64,000 bases of DNA from Pararhizobium sp. A13 (GTDB lineage Bacteria; Pseudomonadota; Alphaproteobacteria; Rhizobiales; Rhizobiaceae), in contig NZ_CP149511.1 of the NCBI RefSeq assembly GCF_040126305.1, positions 1 through 64,000 on the forward strand, read 5' to 3'. The notes beneath the pieces are model-generated. The model searched no databases and was not told the origin of the DNA. It worked only from the letters and a program-made list of their open reading frames with translations. The position numbers and the translations under genes were made by a program. Below are positions 17,025 to 26,113 of the stretch, in pieces; positions within the stretch are counted from its first letter, which is position 1; every line of letters starts with the position of its first letter.

Positions 17025-17733
17025 CAGCGCCGCGGCCGTGGACGGACTGCAACAAGCGGGAGAGGATCTGATTGCTGGCGCGCGGGTACCCAGGGGGCTG
17101 ATACGTGTGGCGATGCCCGCCGACTTCTTCGACTTCTACAAGATGGAATGGGTGGCCGAATTCCTGGCCTCGCACCCACAAGTGCGTATCGAGTTCGTGT
17201 TAAGCGATGCCACGGTCGATCTTATCGACGAGGGCATCGATGTCGCCTTCCGAGGGAACGCAACGCGTGGTCCGAACTATGTCGTGCGCAAGATCCAAAC
17301 CCGCTCGATCGGACTTGTCGCCAGCCCCTCCTACCTCGCCGCGCGCGGGACACCAGCCACATTGCAGGATCTGACCCGTGATGACTGTCTGTTTGTGCCA
17401 CAGGCCCGGGACTATGCGATCTGGCGCCTTCAAGATCCCGATGGCGCCGAGGAGGAGGTGACCGTCACCGGCCGTGTGATGGCGAATACCGCGCAAGCAA
17501 TCCGAAAGGCCGCTATTGCAGGCCTCGGCATCGCGTTAACACCGATACTGGGGACGGCCGATTTCGCGGCCGGCCGACTGGTGCCGGTGTTGCCCCAATA
17601 CATGCGTCGCAATCTCGGCATGAGCGTCGTCTACCCCAACCGGGCTCACCTGCCATCGGCGGTTTCGGCATTCATCGATTCCGTCGTCGGCGAGATACGT
17701 GCCGAATTGGCCAGCAGACAAGGGTTGCAGTAA
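17019..17733 (+). pseudogene. LysR effector-domain fragment lacking its HTH
   Basis: About 236 codons with the LysR linker end (AAAVDGLQQAGEDLIAG), GLIRVAMPADF opening the effector domain, the DEGIDVAFRG block and the C-terminal FIDSVVGEIR helix. The first roughly 60 residues, including the whole DNA-binding domain, are absent, having been replaced by the lyase-like remnant. No good start codon or ribosome site is seen. An untranslated relic is likely. Confidence 0.75.
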
Positions 17734-17938
17734 TTCGTGCCAGGGGCCGATCCAACTCAGAAAGACCCTATCCTCGGCTCCAATATAGCATCCGCAGGTC
17801 AGCCTGGAGGATGGTTGTCTGCCATGGATGATTTAGCGGTCACTGGAAAGCACGTCATCCAATCCCCATATGCTCAACATGACGGCCGCGCGCCCTGATG
17901 GCGTTTATGAGCGCCGGATAATTCCATTGGAGATTACG

Positions 17939-18100
17939 ATGACCGACAAACACCAGGCGCATGCGCCTGCGAAACCGAACGACGTGAAGGTATTCGCCAA
18001 AAAACACCGCATCGAACTCGAGGACGCGCAGAAGATTCTTGACGAATACGGTGATGATCGAAAGGCCGCCGATAAGGCAGCCCGCCGCGTGGCGGCGTAA
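17939..18100 (+). CDS. Small charged protein, DUF3606-like
   Basis: Protein of 53 residues, very rich in Lys, Asp and Ala, with KKHRIELEDAQKILDEYGDD followed by a Lys/Arg/Ala helix. This resembles the short DUF3606-type proteins common in rhizobia, whose function is unknown. GGAG lies nine bases before the ATG at 17939. It stands alone between a LysR relic and a TetR unit, with a possible stem-loop directly after it. Confidence 0.65.
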   Translation: MTDKHQAHAPAKPNDVKVFAKKHRIELEDAQKILDEYGDDRKAADKAARRVAA

Positions 18101-18108
18101 GATCAAAA

Positions 18109-18148
18109 GCGCCAGGGAGCAGACCTATACGGTCCCTCAATCTGGCGC
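18109..18148 (+). terminator. Stem-loop after the small DUF3606-like gene
   Basis: GCGCCAG at 18109-18115 pairs with CTGGCGC at 18142-18148, and an inner GGGA/TCCC pairing extends the fold. No T-run follows. It is probably the 3' end signal of 17939-18100. Confidence 0.45.
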
Positions 18149-18231
18149 ACAGTCACCGGGTCACGGAGGAGGGCGCGCCGCGGCTACGGGGAAACATTGA
18201 TAGTCGGATAGGGCTGCATTACCCAATCTTC

Positions 18232-18348
18232 TCACTTCCTCAAATAGCTCTTTCCGCCGCTGTCTGTGATGCAGTACCGCCCTCCCCGCGGCCCAACGCA
18301 GTAAGCGCCACCGCGACAGGAACAGTTGCCGTCCATCGGCGGACTCAT
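18232..18348 (-). pseudogene. Cys-rich mini-ORF, probably a C-terminal remnant
   Basis: Thirty-eight codons with the pattern C-x-C then AYCVGPRGGRYCITDSGGKSYL near the stop, a tail seen in small exported proteins of rhizobia (YCxGPRGGxYC). There is no ribosome site, and the frame is directly downstream of the TetR stop. It could be the 3' end of a lost gene or a short peptide; the former seems likelier. Confidence 0.35.
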
Positions 18349-18360
18349 CAATCGGTACTT

Positions 18361-19056
18361 CTACCCCGCTAGCGGAGGACCCACCCAGACGCCTTCTGGC
18401 ACCGCGGGGATGCTGTTCACCAATCCGTCGAGCATTCCTTGCAGGACGTTCTCGGTCAGCTCCTCCATCTTGTCGCCGGGGCCGACGAGGCGGTCTGCCA
18501 GCAGCAACGTTAAACCGTGCATTTGGGACCAAAAAACGAGAATCGCCCCATCGATCGTGCGGGTATTGACCTCGGTATCTGCAATTGGCCGCCCGAGAGC
18601 GCCGTCGGAAATCGCGTCCACTATGAGGGCTTTCATGTTGTGAGCCGCGGTTCTTTCGATCACCGGACGACCTTCATCCTGACCGGCGAGGTAGCCGCCG
18701 AACATCAATCTGTAGAGCGCCGGATTGTTGACGCCGCCGCAGACATATGCGCGCGCCATAGCTGCAAGCCTCTGGCGAGGACTGTCGAGTTCCTTGGTCG
18801 CCTCGGCCATGCGCTTCGCCAGCAGCTCAAACCCAACCGCCGAGACGGCGGCCAGCAATTCGCGCTTGTCGGCGAAGTGCTTGTACGGGGCGTTGTGACT
18901 GACGCCCGCCCGACGTGCGAGCTCGCGAAGCGAAAACTCCGTGCTTTGAGCCTCGCTGAGAACGTCAAGTGCGGCCTTTACGATCGCCCTGTGCAGGTCG
19001 CCATGGTGGTAGGGGCGCTGGTCTCTGGTGGAAATATCCTGGGTCATGCCGTCCAT
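18361..19056 (-). CDS. TetR/AcrR family regulator next to an RND efflux operon
   Basis: Repressor of about 231 residues. Seen: HTH region FSLRELARRAGVSHNAPYKHFADKRELLAAV (about residues 41-72), then a C-terminal domain with PALYRLMFGG, typical of the TetR_C WHG-domain group. ATG 19056 or ATG 19047 could start it; neither has a strong ribosome site. It is divergent from the RND operon, and the spacer holds several TGTCAAC/GTTGACA repeats, so it most likely represses itself and the pump. The inducer is unknown. Confidence 0.88.
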   Translation of the reverse strand: MDGMTQDISTRDQRPYHHGDLHRAIVKAALDVLSEAQSTEFSLRELARRAGVSHNAPYKHFADKRELLAAVSAVGFELLAKRMAEATKELDSPRQRLAAMARAYVCGGVNNPALYRLMFGGYLAGQDEGRPVIERTAAHNMKALIVDAISDGALGRPIADTEVNTRTIDGAILVFWSQMHGLTLLLADRLVGPGDKMEELTENVLQGMLDGLVNSIPAVPEGVWVGPPLAG

Positions 19057-19076
19057 TTAGATTGTTAAGTTGCTTA

Positions 19077-19142
19077 TGTCAACATTCCGTCGAGGGATGT
19101 TGACATTGTCAACTCTAACCCCAACGTGGTCGTTGTCAACAT
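19077..19142. promoter_or_regulatory. Operator cluster A (TGTCAACAT / ATGTTGACA repeats)
   Basis: Half-sites at 19077-19085 (TGTCAACAT), 19097-19105 (ATGTTGACA), 19107-19113 (TGTCAAC) and 19134-19142 (TGTCAACAT). The middle two form the perfect 15-bp palindrome GTTGACATTGTCAAC. The GTTGACA half-site contains a TTGACA -35 hexamer, so binding would compete with RNA polymerase. Confidence 0.7.
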
Positions 19143-19197
19143 GTGCGGCGGCCGGTCTGGAACGAAAGGCAGCGGATCAACAACAGAGGTAAACTGC

Positions 19198-19408
19198 ATG
19201 GCAATTGTGGTCGAGAAGAATGGTGCGACCACATCGCATCGTCTGGTCGTCACCTACCCGTTGCTGCAGGGCCAACCAAGCTTCGTCGCCGAATTCACGA
19301 GCTGGAAGACCCAGCCCCCCTTTGTCCGACTCCGAATTCACCTTTGAACCTCCCGCCGATGTGAAAAAGATCGACCTGACACCAGCCGTCCCGTCGGGGA
19401 TGGAAGGA
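19198..19408 (+). pseudogene. DUF2092-like 3' remnant with a frameshift
   Basis: Codons from the ATG at 19198 read like the C-terminal part of a DUF2092 periplasmic protein (LVVTYPLLQGQPSFVAEFTSW), but after a run of six C near 19319 the frame must shift to continue with SDSEFTFEPPADVKKIDL, the usual family ending. The N-terminal two thirds are absent. It lies between two copies of a 47-bp operator-bearing repeat. Confidence 0.5.
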
Positions 19409-19479
19409 AGCAAGAAAGTGGTTCGGTCTTGTCCTCAATGGGCTTCTATGTTGCCCCCGTCAACTTTCTTACGCTGGTG

Positions 19480-19526
19480 ATGTTGACATTGCCCACTCCA
19501 AGCCTTAAGTGGACGTTGTCAACATG
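19480..19526. promoter_or_regulatory. Operator/promoter copy B before the RND operon
   Basis: A 47-bp block matching 19097-19143 at 39 of 47 positions, including ATGTTGACA at its left end and TGTCAACAT at its right end. TTGACA at 19483-19488 with TTAAGT 16 bp later could be the promoter of the efflux operon. The outer half-sites would place a TetR dimer pair over it. Confidence 0.65.
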
Positions 19527-19614
19527 GGGCGATGGCCCGCAGTAGCATCAGATTGGAGACCGCGGCGACGGACGCCCGCTCCAGGATGGTCGCAAACCCT
19601 ACCGGAGCAAAAAA

Positions 19615-20679
19615 ATGCAGTCCTTTCGATTGCTGGGAATTGGTCTCGCCTGCGCACTTCTGGCTGCCTGCGACGACAAAGCTGAAGTAGCGCCGCCGCA
19701 GCAGCAGGTCCGCGTCGTTGCAGCATCGGCGGCTCAGTATCAGCCGGGCGCGGAAATCACGGGCGAGGTGAAGGCGCGGATCCAGACCGAACTTTCCTTT
19801 CGCATCAGTGGCAGAGTCATTCAAAGATGGGCTGATGTCGGCTCGCACGTTCGCGCCGGCGAGGTCCTCGCGCGGCTCAACGATACCGAACAACAAGCCG
19901 ACGTGAGCGTCGCCCGAGCGGCATTGGAGTCGGCGCGAGCAATCGTCAAACAGAAGATGCTGTCTTTCGAGCGATCCAGGGCCCTGGTGCAATCGCAAGC
20001 TATTGCGCAACAGGTTTTCGATGAAGCTCGCAAGGAGCTGACGAGTGCCCAAGCCTCTCTTGAAGCTGACGAGGCCGCGCTGGCGACAGCGGAGGATGCG
20101 CTGTCCTACACTGAGTTGAAGGCCGATGCGGACGGCGTCATAACGGCGCGCACGATCGAAGTCGGACAGGTGGTCTCGGCCGCCCAGTCCGCCTTCACGC
20201 TTGCCCACGACGGTCCCAGAGATGCGGTGTTCGACGTGTTCGAGGCCTTCTTTCTCGGCGGCCCCCCGCTAGCCGACGTCGAGGTGGCGCCGGTCGGGGA
20301 TCGTGCGCTCCAAGTACAGGGCGACATCCGGGAGGTCTCCCCGGTGATAGACACGAAAGCCGGTACAATCCGGATCAAGGTCGAGTTTCCGCAGGACGCG
20401 CAATGGCCGCTCGGCACGCCGGTGGTGGGCAAACTCCGCTCGCCTCCGCGCAAGGGCATCGTGCTGTCCTATAGCGCGATCGCCTCCGCCAAGGGGGAAC
20501 CCGCCGTGTGGCTGGTCAACAGTGAAAACCGCTCCGTATCCCTCCGCGAGGTTACGGTTGCCCGTTACCGCAAAAACGATTTCGTCGTGACCAACGGCAT
20601 TGCCCCCAATGATCTTGTCGTCACGGAAGGCGGGAAGTTTCTCAAGGAAGGCCAGGCAGTGACCTGGGAGGGCAAGTGA
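19615..20679 (+). CDS. RND efflux periplasmic adaptor lipoprotein 1
   Basis: Membrane-fusion protein of 354 residues. Seen: a lipoprotein signal ending LLAAC with Cys19, the biotinyl-lipoyl-like half motif GRVIQRWADVGSHVRAGEVLARL, a helical hairpin (about 100-165), the second lipoyl half DADGVITARTIEVGQVVSA, and a beta-barrel/proximal region. It is the first gene of a three-gene efflux operon. It would link the inner-membrane RND pump (21775-24828) to an outer-membrane channel that is not encoded nearby. Confidence 0.92.
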   Translation: MQSFRLLGIGLACALLAACDDKAEVAPPQQQVRVVAASAAQYQPGAEITGEVKARIQTELSFRISGRVIQRWADVGSHVRAGEVLARLNDTEQQADVSVARAALESARAIVKQKMLSFERSRALVQSQAIAQQVFDEARKELTSAQASLEADEAALATAEDALSYTELKADADGVITARTIEVGQVVSAAQSAFTLAHDGPRDAVFDVFEAFFLGGPPLADVEVAPVGDRALQVQGDIREVSPVIDTKAGTIRIKVEFPQDAQWPLGTPVVGKLRSPPRKGIVLSYSAIASAKGEPAVWLVNSENRSVSLREVTVARYRKNDFVVTNGIAPNDLVVTEGGKFLKEGQAVTWEGK

Positions 20680-20680
20680 G

Positions 20681-21778
20681 ATGAGCTTCAACCGCTGGTA
20701 TACTTCCCTTCCGCTTTTTCTGTCGATCTCACTCCTTGTCAGCTGCGAGCAAAGCTCGCTCGCAGCGGAGGAGGTGAGCCCCCGTCCCGTCAAATCCGTC
20801 GCAGCAACGGCCGAGCAGGAGGAGGCCGGGAGCTTGCCCGGGATCGTACGAGCCCGCATCGAGACCGACCTGGCCTTCCGCACACTCGGACGAATCGTAT
20901 CACGCAAGGTCGATGTCGGCGATCTCGTACTGAAAGGCGATGTCATTGCCGAGATCGATCCCCTGAGTCTGAAGCTCGCGGTCAGGAGCGCAGAAGCCGA
21001 TCTGCGCGATGCCCAGGCGCAGTTCGAGAACGCTGCCATGACAGAAAAGCGCAAGCGAACTCTGGCGCGCATGAGCGCCGGCAGTGTTGCCGATCGGGAT
21101 CTGGCCGAACAACAACTGAAATCGGCCAAAGCCAATGTTGCAAAGGCAACGGCTAGTCTTGCCAAGGCGCGTGAGCAGCTTGGCTACGCGGACTTGAGGG
21201 CGGAATTCGATGGGGTCGTCACCGCCACGTTCGCAGAAATGGGGCAGACAGTATCGGCGGGCCAACCGGTCCTGAGACTGGCACGCCCTGAACAGCGTGA
21301 TGTGGTCGTCGATGTTCCCGAGGCTCAATTTCGATCCGTGCGCCTGGACGACCGGTTCAACATCGCCCTCCAACTCGATCGCACTGTGCAGACCTTTGGC
21401 GTCGTGCGCGAGATCGGGCCGCAAGCGGATCGCAATACCCGGACCCACAGGCTGAAGATCGCAGTCGAGCAGGCGCCGGAGGTGTTCCGCCTCGGTGCAG
21501 TGGTGACCGCGACGCCTATGCTTGACCGAAAGAAACGAGAAATCGCGCTACCGATCGCCGCCATTTGTGACAGGGGTGGCGCTGACCACGTCTGGGTCGT
21601 GAATCGGTCGACAGGTACCGTCACGCTGAGACCGGTCCAGCTCGGCACCCCAGCGGCCGATGCCCGCTCTGTCCGGATACTGTCCGGCCTGCGGGAGGGC
21701 GAAGAGGTCGTCATCGCCGGGGTCAATGAACTTGCCGATGGACAGAAGGTGAAAATCGCACAGGAGCTGCGCCCATGA
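20681..21778 (+). CDS. RND efflux periplasmic adaptor lipoprotein 2
   Basis: Second membrane-fusion protein of 365 residues, starting one base after the first adaptor's stop. Seen: lipobox LVSC with Cys22, GRIVSRKVDVGDLVLKGDVIAEI, a helical hairpin with strong Ala/Lys/Glu content, AEFDGVVTATFAEMGQTVSAGQ and a C-terminal VVIAGVNELADGQKV. It is clearly homologous to adaptor 1 but well diverged, suggesting an old duplication and a hetero-oligomeric adaptor ring (inferred). Confidence 0.92.
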   Translation: MSFNRWYTSLPLFLSISLLVSCEQSSLAAEEVSPRPVKSVAATAEQEEAGSLPGIVRARIETDLAFRTLGRIVSRKVDVGDLVLKGDVIAEIDPLSLKLAVRSAEADLRDAQAQFENAAMTEKRKRTLARMSAGSVADRDLAEQQLKSAKANVAKATASLAKAREQLGYADLRAEFDGVVTATFAEMGQTVSAGQPVLRLARPEQRDVVVDVPEAQFRSVRLDDRFNIALQLDRTVQTFGVVREIGPQADRNTRTHRLKIAVEQAPEVFRLGAVVTATPMLDRKKREIALPIAAICDRGGADHVWVVNRSTGTVTLRPVQLGTPAADARSVRILSGLREGEEVVIAGVNELADGQKVKIAQELRP

Positions 21779-24700
21779 GTAAATTCAATCTCTCGGACTG
21801 GGCGCTCGAGCATCGCTCGCTTGTCTGGTATTTCATGATCATCTTCGCTGTGGCGGGCGCCTATGCCTATCTGGGCCTTGGCCGCGAAGAAGATCCATCC
21901 TTCACGATCAAGACGATGGTGATTCAGGCTCAGTGGCCCGGTGCCTCGGCCCAGGAAGTGACGCAGCAGGTCACCGACCGCATCGAAAAGAAGCTGCAGG
22001 AACTCGACAACCTGGAACATACCCGAAGCATCACGACGGCCGGCCAGGCGATCGTCTTCGTCGATCTGCTGCCGGGTACGGACGCGCAGGATGTAAAGCC
22101 CACCTGGTCGCGGGTACGCAACCTGATTGACGATATAACGCACGAATTCCCCCAAGGTGTGGTCGGTCCGTTCTTCGATGACCAGTTCGGAGATGTCTAC
22201 GGCAATATCTTTGCCTTTGCAGGAGACGGGCTTAGTCACAGGGAGTTGCACGATTTCGCTGAGGATGCGCGAACGCAGATTCTCAAGATCCCGGACGTCG
22301 GCAAGGTCGACATCGTCGGTGCACAGAACGAGGTGATCTACCTCGAGTTCTCCACCCGCAAGATCGCGGCCCTCGGCATCGACCGCGCCGACATCATCGC
22401 CACGCTGCAGGCGCAGAACGCCGTCACCCAGTCGGGTTTCATCCAGGCGGGAGCGGAACGCATCGCCCTACGCGTCGGCGGACGCTTCATCTCCGAAGAC
22501 ACCCTGCGCGAGATCAACCTTAGGGTAGACGATCGCTTCTTCCCGCTGACGGACGTCGCCAACATCACCCGCGGCTATGTCGACCCGCCCACTTCGCTCT
22601 TCCGCTTCAACGGAAAGCCGGCGATCGGGCTCGCGATTGGCATGAAGACGGGCGGCAACCTGCTCGCCTTCGGCGAAGCGCTCGAAAAAACAATGACCAA
22701 AATCACCCAGGATCTTCCCGTCGGCGTCTCGGTCGAACAGGTCTCCGACCAGCCGAAAGTGGTTGACGAGGCGGTTGGCGGGTTCACAAAGGCCCTGTTC
22801 GAGGCGGTCGCCATCGTGCTCGCGATTAGTTTCATCAGTCTCGGGTTCAGGGCAGGCCTGGTCGTGGCGATCGCGATCCCGCTTGTCCTCGCCATCACCT
22901 TTGTGGTGATGCTCTATGCCGACATCTCGCTACAGCGAATCTCGCTCGGCGCGCTCATCATCGCGCTCGGTCTTCTCGTTGACGACGCGATGATCGCAGT
23001 CGAGATGATGGTGGCACGACTGGAACTGGGTGACAGTCTCAGGAAGGCCGCCACTCACGTCTACACATCCACGGCCTTCCCGATGCTGACGGGCACGCTC
23101 GTCACCGTCGCGGGCTTCATACCGGTCGCATTTAACAAGAGCAGCGCCGGCGAATTCACCTTCACCCTCTTCGTCGTCATTGCCGTTTCACTTATCGTCT
23201 CTTGGATCGTTGCAGTCCTGTTCACGCCCCTCATCGGCGTCACCTTGCTGCCCAAGACGATGAAGAAGCATGGCGAACACAAGGGCCGGTTCGCGAAGGC
23301 GTTTTCTGAACTGCTGCAATTCTGCCTGCGCTGGCGCTGGATGACGATCATTGCCACGGTCGTCCTCTTCGCGGGATCGCTCGCCGCCCTGTCGACGGTG
23401 CAACAGCAGTTCTTTCCGAGCTCCGACCGGCCGGAACTGATCGTTGACTGGAACCTGCCGCAGAACAGTTCTATTGCCGAAACGAGCCGTCAAATGGCCC
23501 AGTTCGAGCGCGAAATGCTGGCTGGCAACCCTGCGGTGGAGAATTGGTCGACCTACGTCGGAAGAGGCGCGCCGCGCTTCATCCTTTCCTTCGACGTCCA
23601 GCCTGCCGATGTTTCCTTCGGGCAGACGATCATCGTCACCAAAGGGCTCGATGTTCGCGACAAGCTGAAGCAGGAAGCGCAAGCGTATCTTCAGAAGACG
23701 TTTCCCGGAACAGACGCCTATGTGAAGCTTCTGGACATCGGCCCGCCTGTCGGCAAGCCGGTTCAGTACCGCGTGTCCGGCGAGGACCTCCAGACGGTAC
23801 GTAATCTGGCCCAGAAACTGGGCAATGTCGTCGGAACACATCCTTCGCTGACAAACCTGGCCTTCGACTGGAATGAACCGGCACGCGTCGTGAAGATCGA
23901 CGTACTGCAGGACAAGGCGCGTCAACTCGGCGTCTCGTCCCAGGACATCGCCATGGCGCTGAACACCGTCGTTCAAGGGAACGCCGTAACGCAGGTTCGG
24001 GACGACATCTATCTGGTCGATGTCATCGGCCGTGCTGCAGAAAAGGAGCGCGAGTCGATCGACACGCTGCTCGACCTGCAACTGCAGAGCAGCAGCGGTC
24101 AGTCCGTCCCGCTGTCATCGATTGCAGCGTTCCGGTATGAACTCGAACAACCGACGATCTGGCGGCGGGACCGGGTCCCGACCATCACGATCAAGGCCGG
24201 GATCGCCGATGCGACGCAGCCGGCGACCATCGTGAAGGCGCTCTCCGACAAGGTTGCGGCTTTCGAGAAGACACTGCCGGCCGGGTATTCCGTCAAAGTC
24301 GGCGGCGCGGTCGAGGAAAGCGCCAAGTCGCAGGGTCCGATCGCGCAGGTGTTGCCGGCCATGCTCTTGATGATGGCGACGCTTCTCATGGTTCAGCTTC
24401 AGAGCTTCCATAGGCTGTTCCTTGTCTTCTCTGTTGCCCCGCTGGCGCTGATCGGTGTCGTGGTGGCTCTGCTCGCCAGCAATGCCCCGCTCGGTTTCGT
24501 CGCACTCCTGGGCGTGCTCGCGCTCGTCGGCATCCTCATCCGCAACTCCGTCATCCTGATCGTGGAAATCGAAGAATTGCGGGCAGCGGGGAAGTCGGCA
24601 TGGAATGCCGTCGTGGAGGCGACCGAACACCGCATGCGGCCGATCATGCTGACGGCGGCGGCCGCCACTCTGGCGCTGATTCCGATCTCCCACGAAATAT

Positions 24701-24828
24701 TCTGGGGTCCGATGGCCTATGCGATGATGGGAGGCATCGTCGTGGGGACGGCGCTGACGCTTCTGTTCCTGCCGGCGCTTTATGTCGCCTGGTTCCGGAT
24801 ACCGCGTGAAGTCGAGCAGCAGCATTGA
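21775..24828 (+). CDS. RND family multidrug efflux pump permease
   Basis: Inner-membrane proton-driven pump of 1017 residues (AcrB/HAE1 superfamily). Seen: N-terminal helix, large periplasmic loops, the proton-relay motif LLVDDAMIAVEMM in TM4 near residues 399-411, a second helical bundle with LVGILIRNSVILIVEIEELR, and the final GTALTLLFLPALYVAWF helix. Its ATG overlaps the adaptor 2 stop by four bases. No OprM/TolC-type gene follows, so an outer-membrane channel from elsewhere must be used. The substrates cannot be inferred from the sequence. Confidence 0.95.
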   Translation: MSKFNLSDWALEHRSLVWYFMIIFAVAGAYAYLGLGREEDPSFTIKTMVIQAQWPGASAQEVTQQVTDRIEKKLQELDNLEHTRSITTAGQAIVFVDLLPGTDAQDVKPTWSRVRNLIDDITHEFPQGVVGPFFDDQFGDVYGNIFAFAGDGLSHRELHDFAEDARTQILKIPDVGKVDIVGAQNEVIYLEFSTRKIAALGIDRADIIATLQAQNAVTQSGFIQAGAERIALRVGGRFISEDTLREINLRVDDRFFPLTDVANITRGYVDPPTSLFRFNGKPAIGLAIGMKTGGNLLAFGEALEKTMTKITQDLPVGVSVEQVSDQPKVVDEAVGGFTKALFEAVAIVLAISFISLGFRAGLVVAIAIPLVLAITFVVMLYADISLQRISLGALIIALGLLVDDAMIAVEMMVARLELGDSLRKAATHVYTSTAFPMLTGTLVTVAGFIPVAFNKSSAGEFTFTLFVVIAVSLIVSWIVAVLFTPLIGVTLLPKTMKKHGEHKGRFAKAFSELLQFCLRWRWMTIIATVVLFAGSLAALSTVQQQFFPSSDRPELIVDWNLPQNSSIAETSRQMAQFEREMLAGNPAVENWSTYVGRGAPRFILSFDVQPADVSFGQTIIVTKGLDVRDKLKQEAQAYLQKTFPGTDAYVKLLDIGPPVGKPVQYRVSGEDLQTVRNLAQKLGNVVGTHPSLTNLAFDWNEPARVVKIDVLQDKARQLGVSSQDIAMALNTVVQGNAVTQVRDDIYLVDVIGRAAEKERESIDTLLDLQLQSSSGQSVPLSSIAAFRYELEQPTIWRRDRVPTITIKAGIADATQPATIVKALSDKVAAFEKTLPAGYSVKVGGAVEESAKSQGPIAQVLPAMLLMMATLLMVQLQSFHRLFLVFSVAPLALIGVVVALLASNAPLGFVALLGVLALVGILIRNSVILIVEIEELRAAGKSAWNAVVEATEHRMRPIMLTAAAATLALIPISHEIFWGPMAYAMMGGIVVGTALTLLFLPALYVAWFRIPREVEQQH

Positions 24829-24841
24829 CATGGGGGACTCC

Positions 24842-26113
24842 ATGACCTTGAACGCCCTGCGAAGCATTCGCATCATGCAACAGATTGGCCGCACGCGGCC
24901 GATCTCCGCGGGAAACCGGGCACTCCCCATGCTGGTTATTCTATCTATTGTTGTGAGCAGCTGTGCGACGCGGGTGGAAAACGTCCTTCACCCTCTGGTC
25001 GTATCGGCCAGCGATGCGAGCCGCGTCGACATTTTGGTCGCGACAACACGCAAGCCTTCGGAGAACCCCGGCCAACTCTATTCGGGCGAACGCGGAACGG
25101 CGATCTCGCTCAACAACGTCATCGTGTCGATCCCGCCCGATCGAAACCGCAAGCTTGGGGAAGTGCAGTGGCCTTCCCGCATGCCGCCGAACCCCGAGAA
25201 GGATTTCGCGGTGCTTGAGATCGCCAAAACCAGATCCGAAAGCCAAGTTTTCAAGTGGTTTCGGAAAAATAGAAACGCGAAGCGTCAGGTAGTAATCTTT
25301 GTGCACGGCTTCAACAACACCTATGCCGATGCCGTCTTTCGTTTTGCCCAGATTGTTCATGACTCGGGCACCGATGCAACACCGGTTCTCTTCACCTGGC
25401 CTTCGAGAGCCCGCGTTTTTGACTACCTTTATGACAAGGAAAGCGCCAACTACTCGCGGCGAGCCTTGGAGGACCTAATTCTACAGGCCGCCAGAAGCCC
25501 CGATGTTGACGACGTGACGATTCTCGCTCATTCGATGGGGGCATGGCTCGCCGCAGAGGCTCTGCGCGGTGTCGCGATGCGGGAAAAATCGATACCCGCC
25601 AAGGTTAAGAATGTCGTTCTTGCGTCGCCGGATATCGACATCGACGTAGTCCGTCGTCAGTTCGTCGAGATGGGCCCAAAGCGGCCGCACTTCACCATCC
25701 TCACATCGACGCGAGACAAGGCCCTGGAGGCCTCGCGTTGGCTTTCGGGTGGGGTTGACCGCGTCGGTGGGTCCGATCTCAGGCCTTACGTGGCTGTTCT
25801 GGACGAACTTGGTGTCTCGGTCATCGACACCAGCACTATCGCGTCGAAAGATCCGCTTGGCCACAATACCTTCGCAGATAGTCCTGACATCGTACGGCTG
25901 CTCGGCCGGCGCCTTGCTGGACAATCGCTTGCCGGGAGCGAGGCAAGTCTTGCGGATCAAATCGGGGTAGCCGCGGCCAATTTCGCCGGTTCGGCCGCGC
26001 GCGCGACCGTCGCAGCCCCGGTCTCGGTCATTAGCGGCGAGGCTCGCGAAGTGATGAAACGTGAGCTTTCCCCGTCGAACGGACAGATCGTTGACGGTCA
26101 GATCTCGTATTGA
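24842..26113 (+). CDS. DUF900 alpha/beta-hydrolase lipoprotein
   Basis: Hydrolase of about 423 residues. Seen: a long N-region, hydrophobic segment and lipobox (LSIVVSSC), the DUF900 core QVVIFVHGFNNTYADAVFR, and nucleophile elbow LAHSMGAW with the catalytic Ser, followed by VVLASPDIDIDV. The start is uncertain: ATG 24830, ATG 24842 or an internal ATG nearer the signal peptide; GGGGGA precedes 24842. It follows the RND pump within about 13 bp and so probably belongs to its operon. Such proteins are likely envelope esterases of unknown substrate. Confidence 0.82.
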   Translation: MTLNALRSIRIMQQIGRTRPISAGNRALPMLVILSIVVSSCATRVENVLHPLVVSASDASRVDILVATTRKPSENPGQLYSGERGTAISLNNVIVSIPPDRNRKLGEVQWPSRMPPNPEKDFAVLEIAKTRSESQVFKWFRKNRNAKRQVVIFVHGFNNTYADAVFRFAQIVHDSGTDATPVLFTWPSRARVFDYLYDKESANYSRRALEDLILQAARSPDVDDVTILAHSMGAWLAAEALRGVAMREKSIPAKVKNVVLASPDIDIDVVRRQFVEMGPKRPHFTILTSTRDKALEASRWLSGGVDRVGGSDLRPYVAVLDELGVSVIDTSTIASKDPLGHNTFADSPDIVRLLGRRLAGQSLAGSEASLADQIGVAAANFAGSAARATVAAPVSVISGEAREVMKRELSPSNGQIVDGQISY

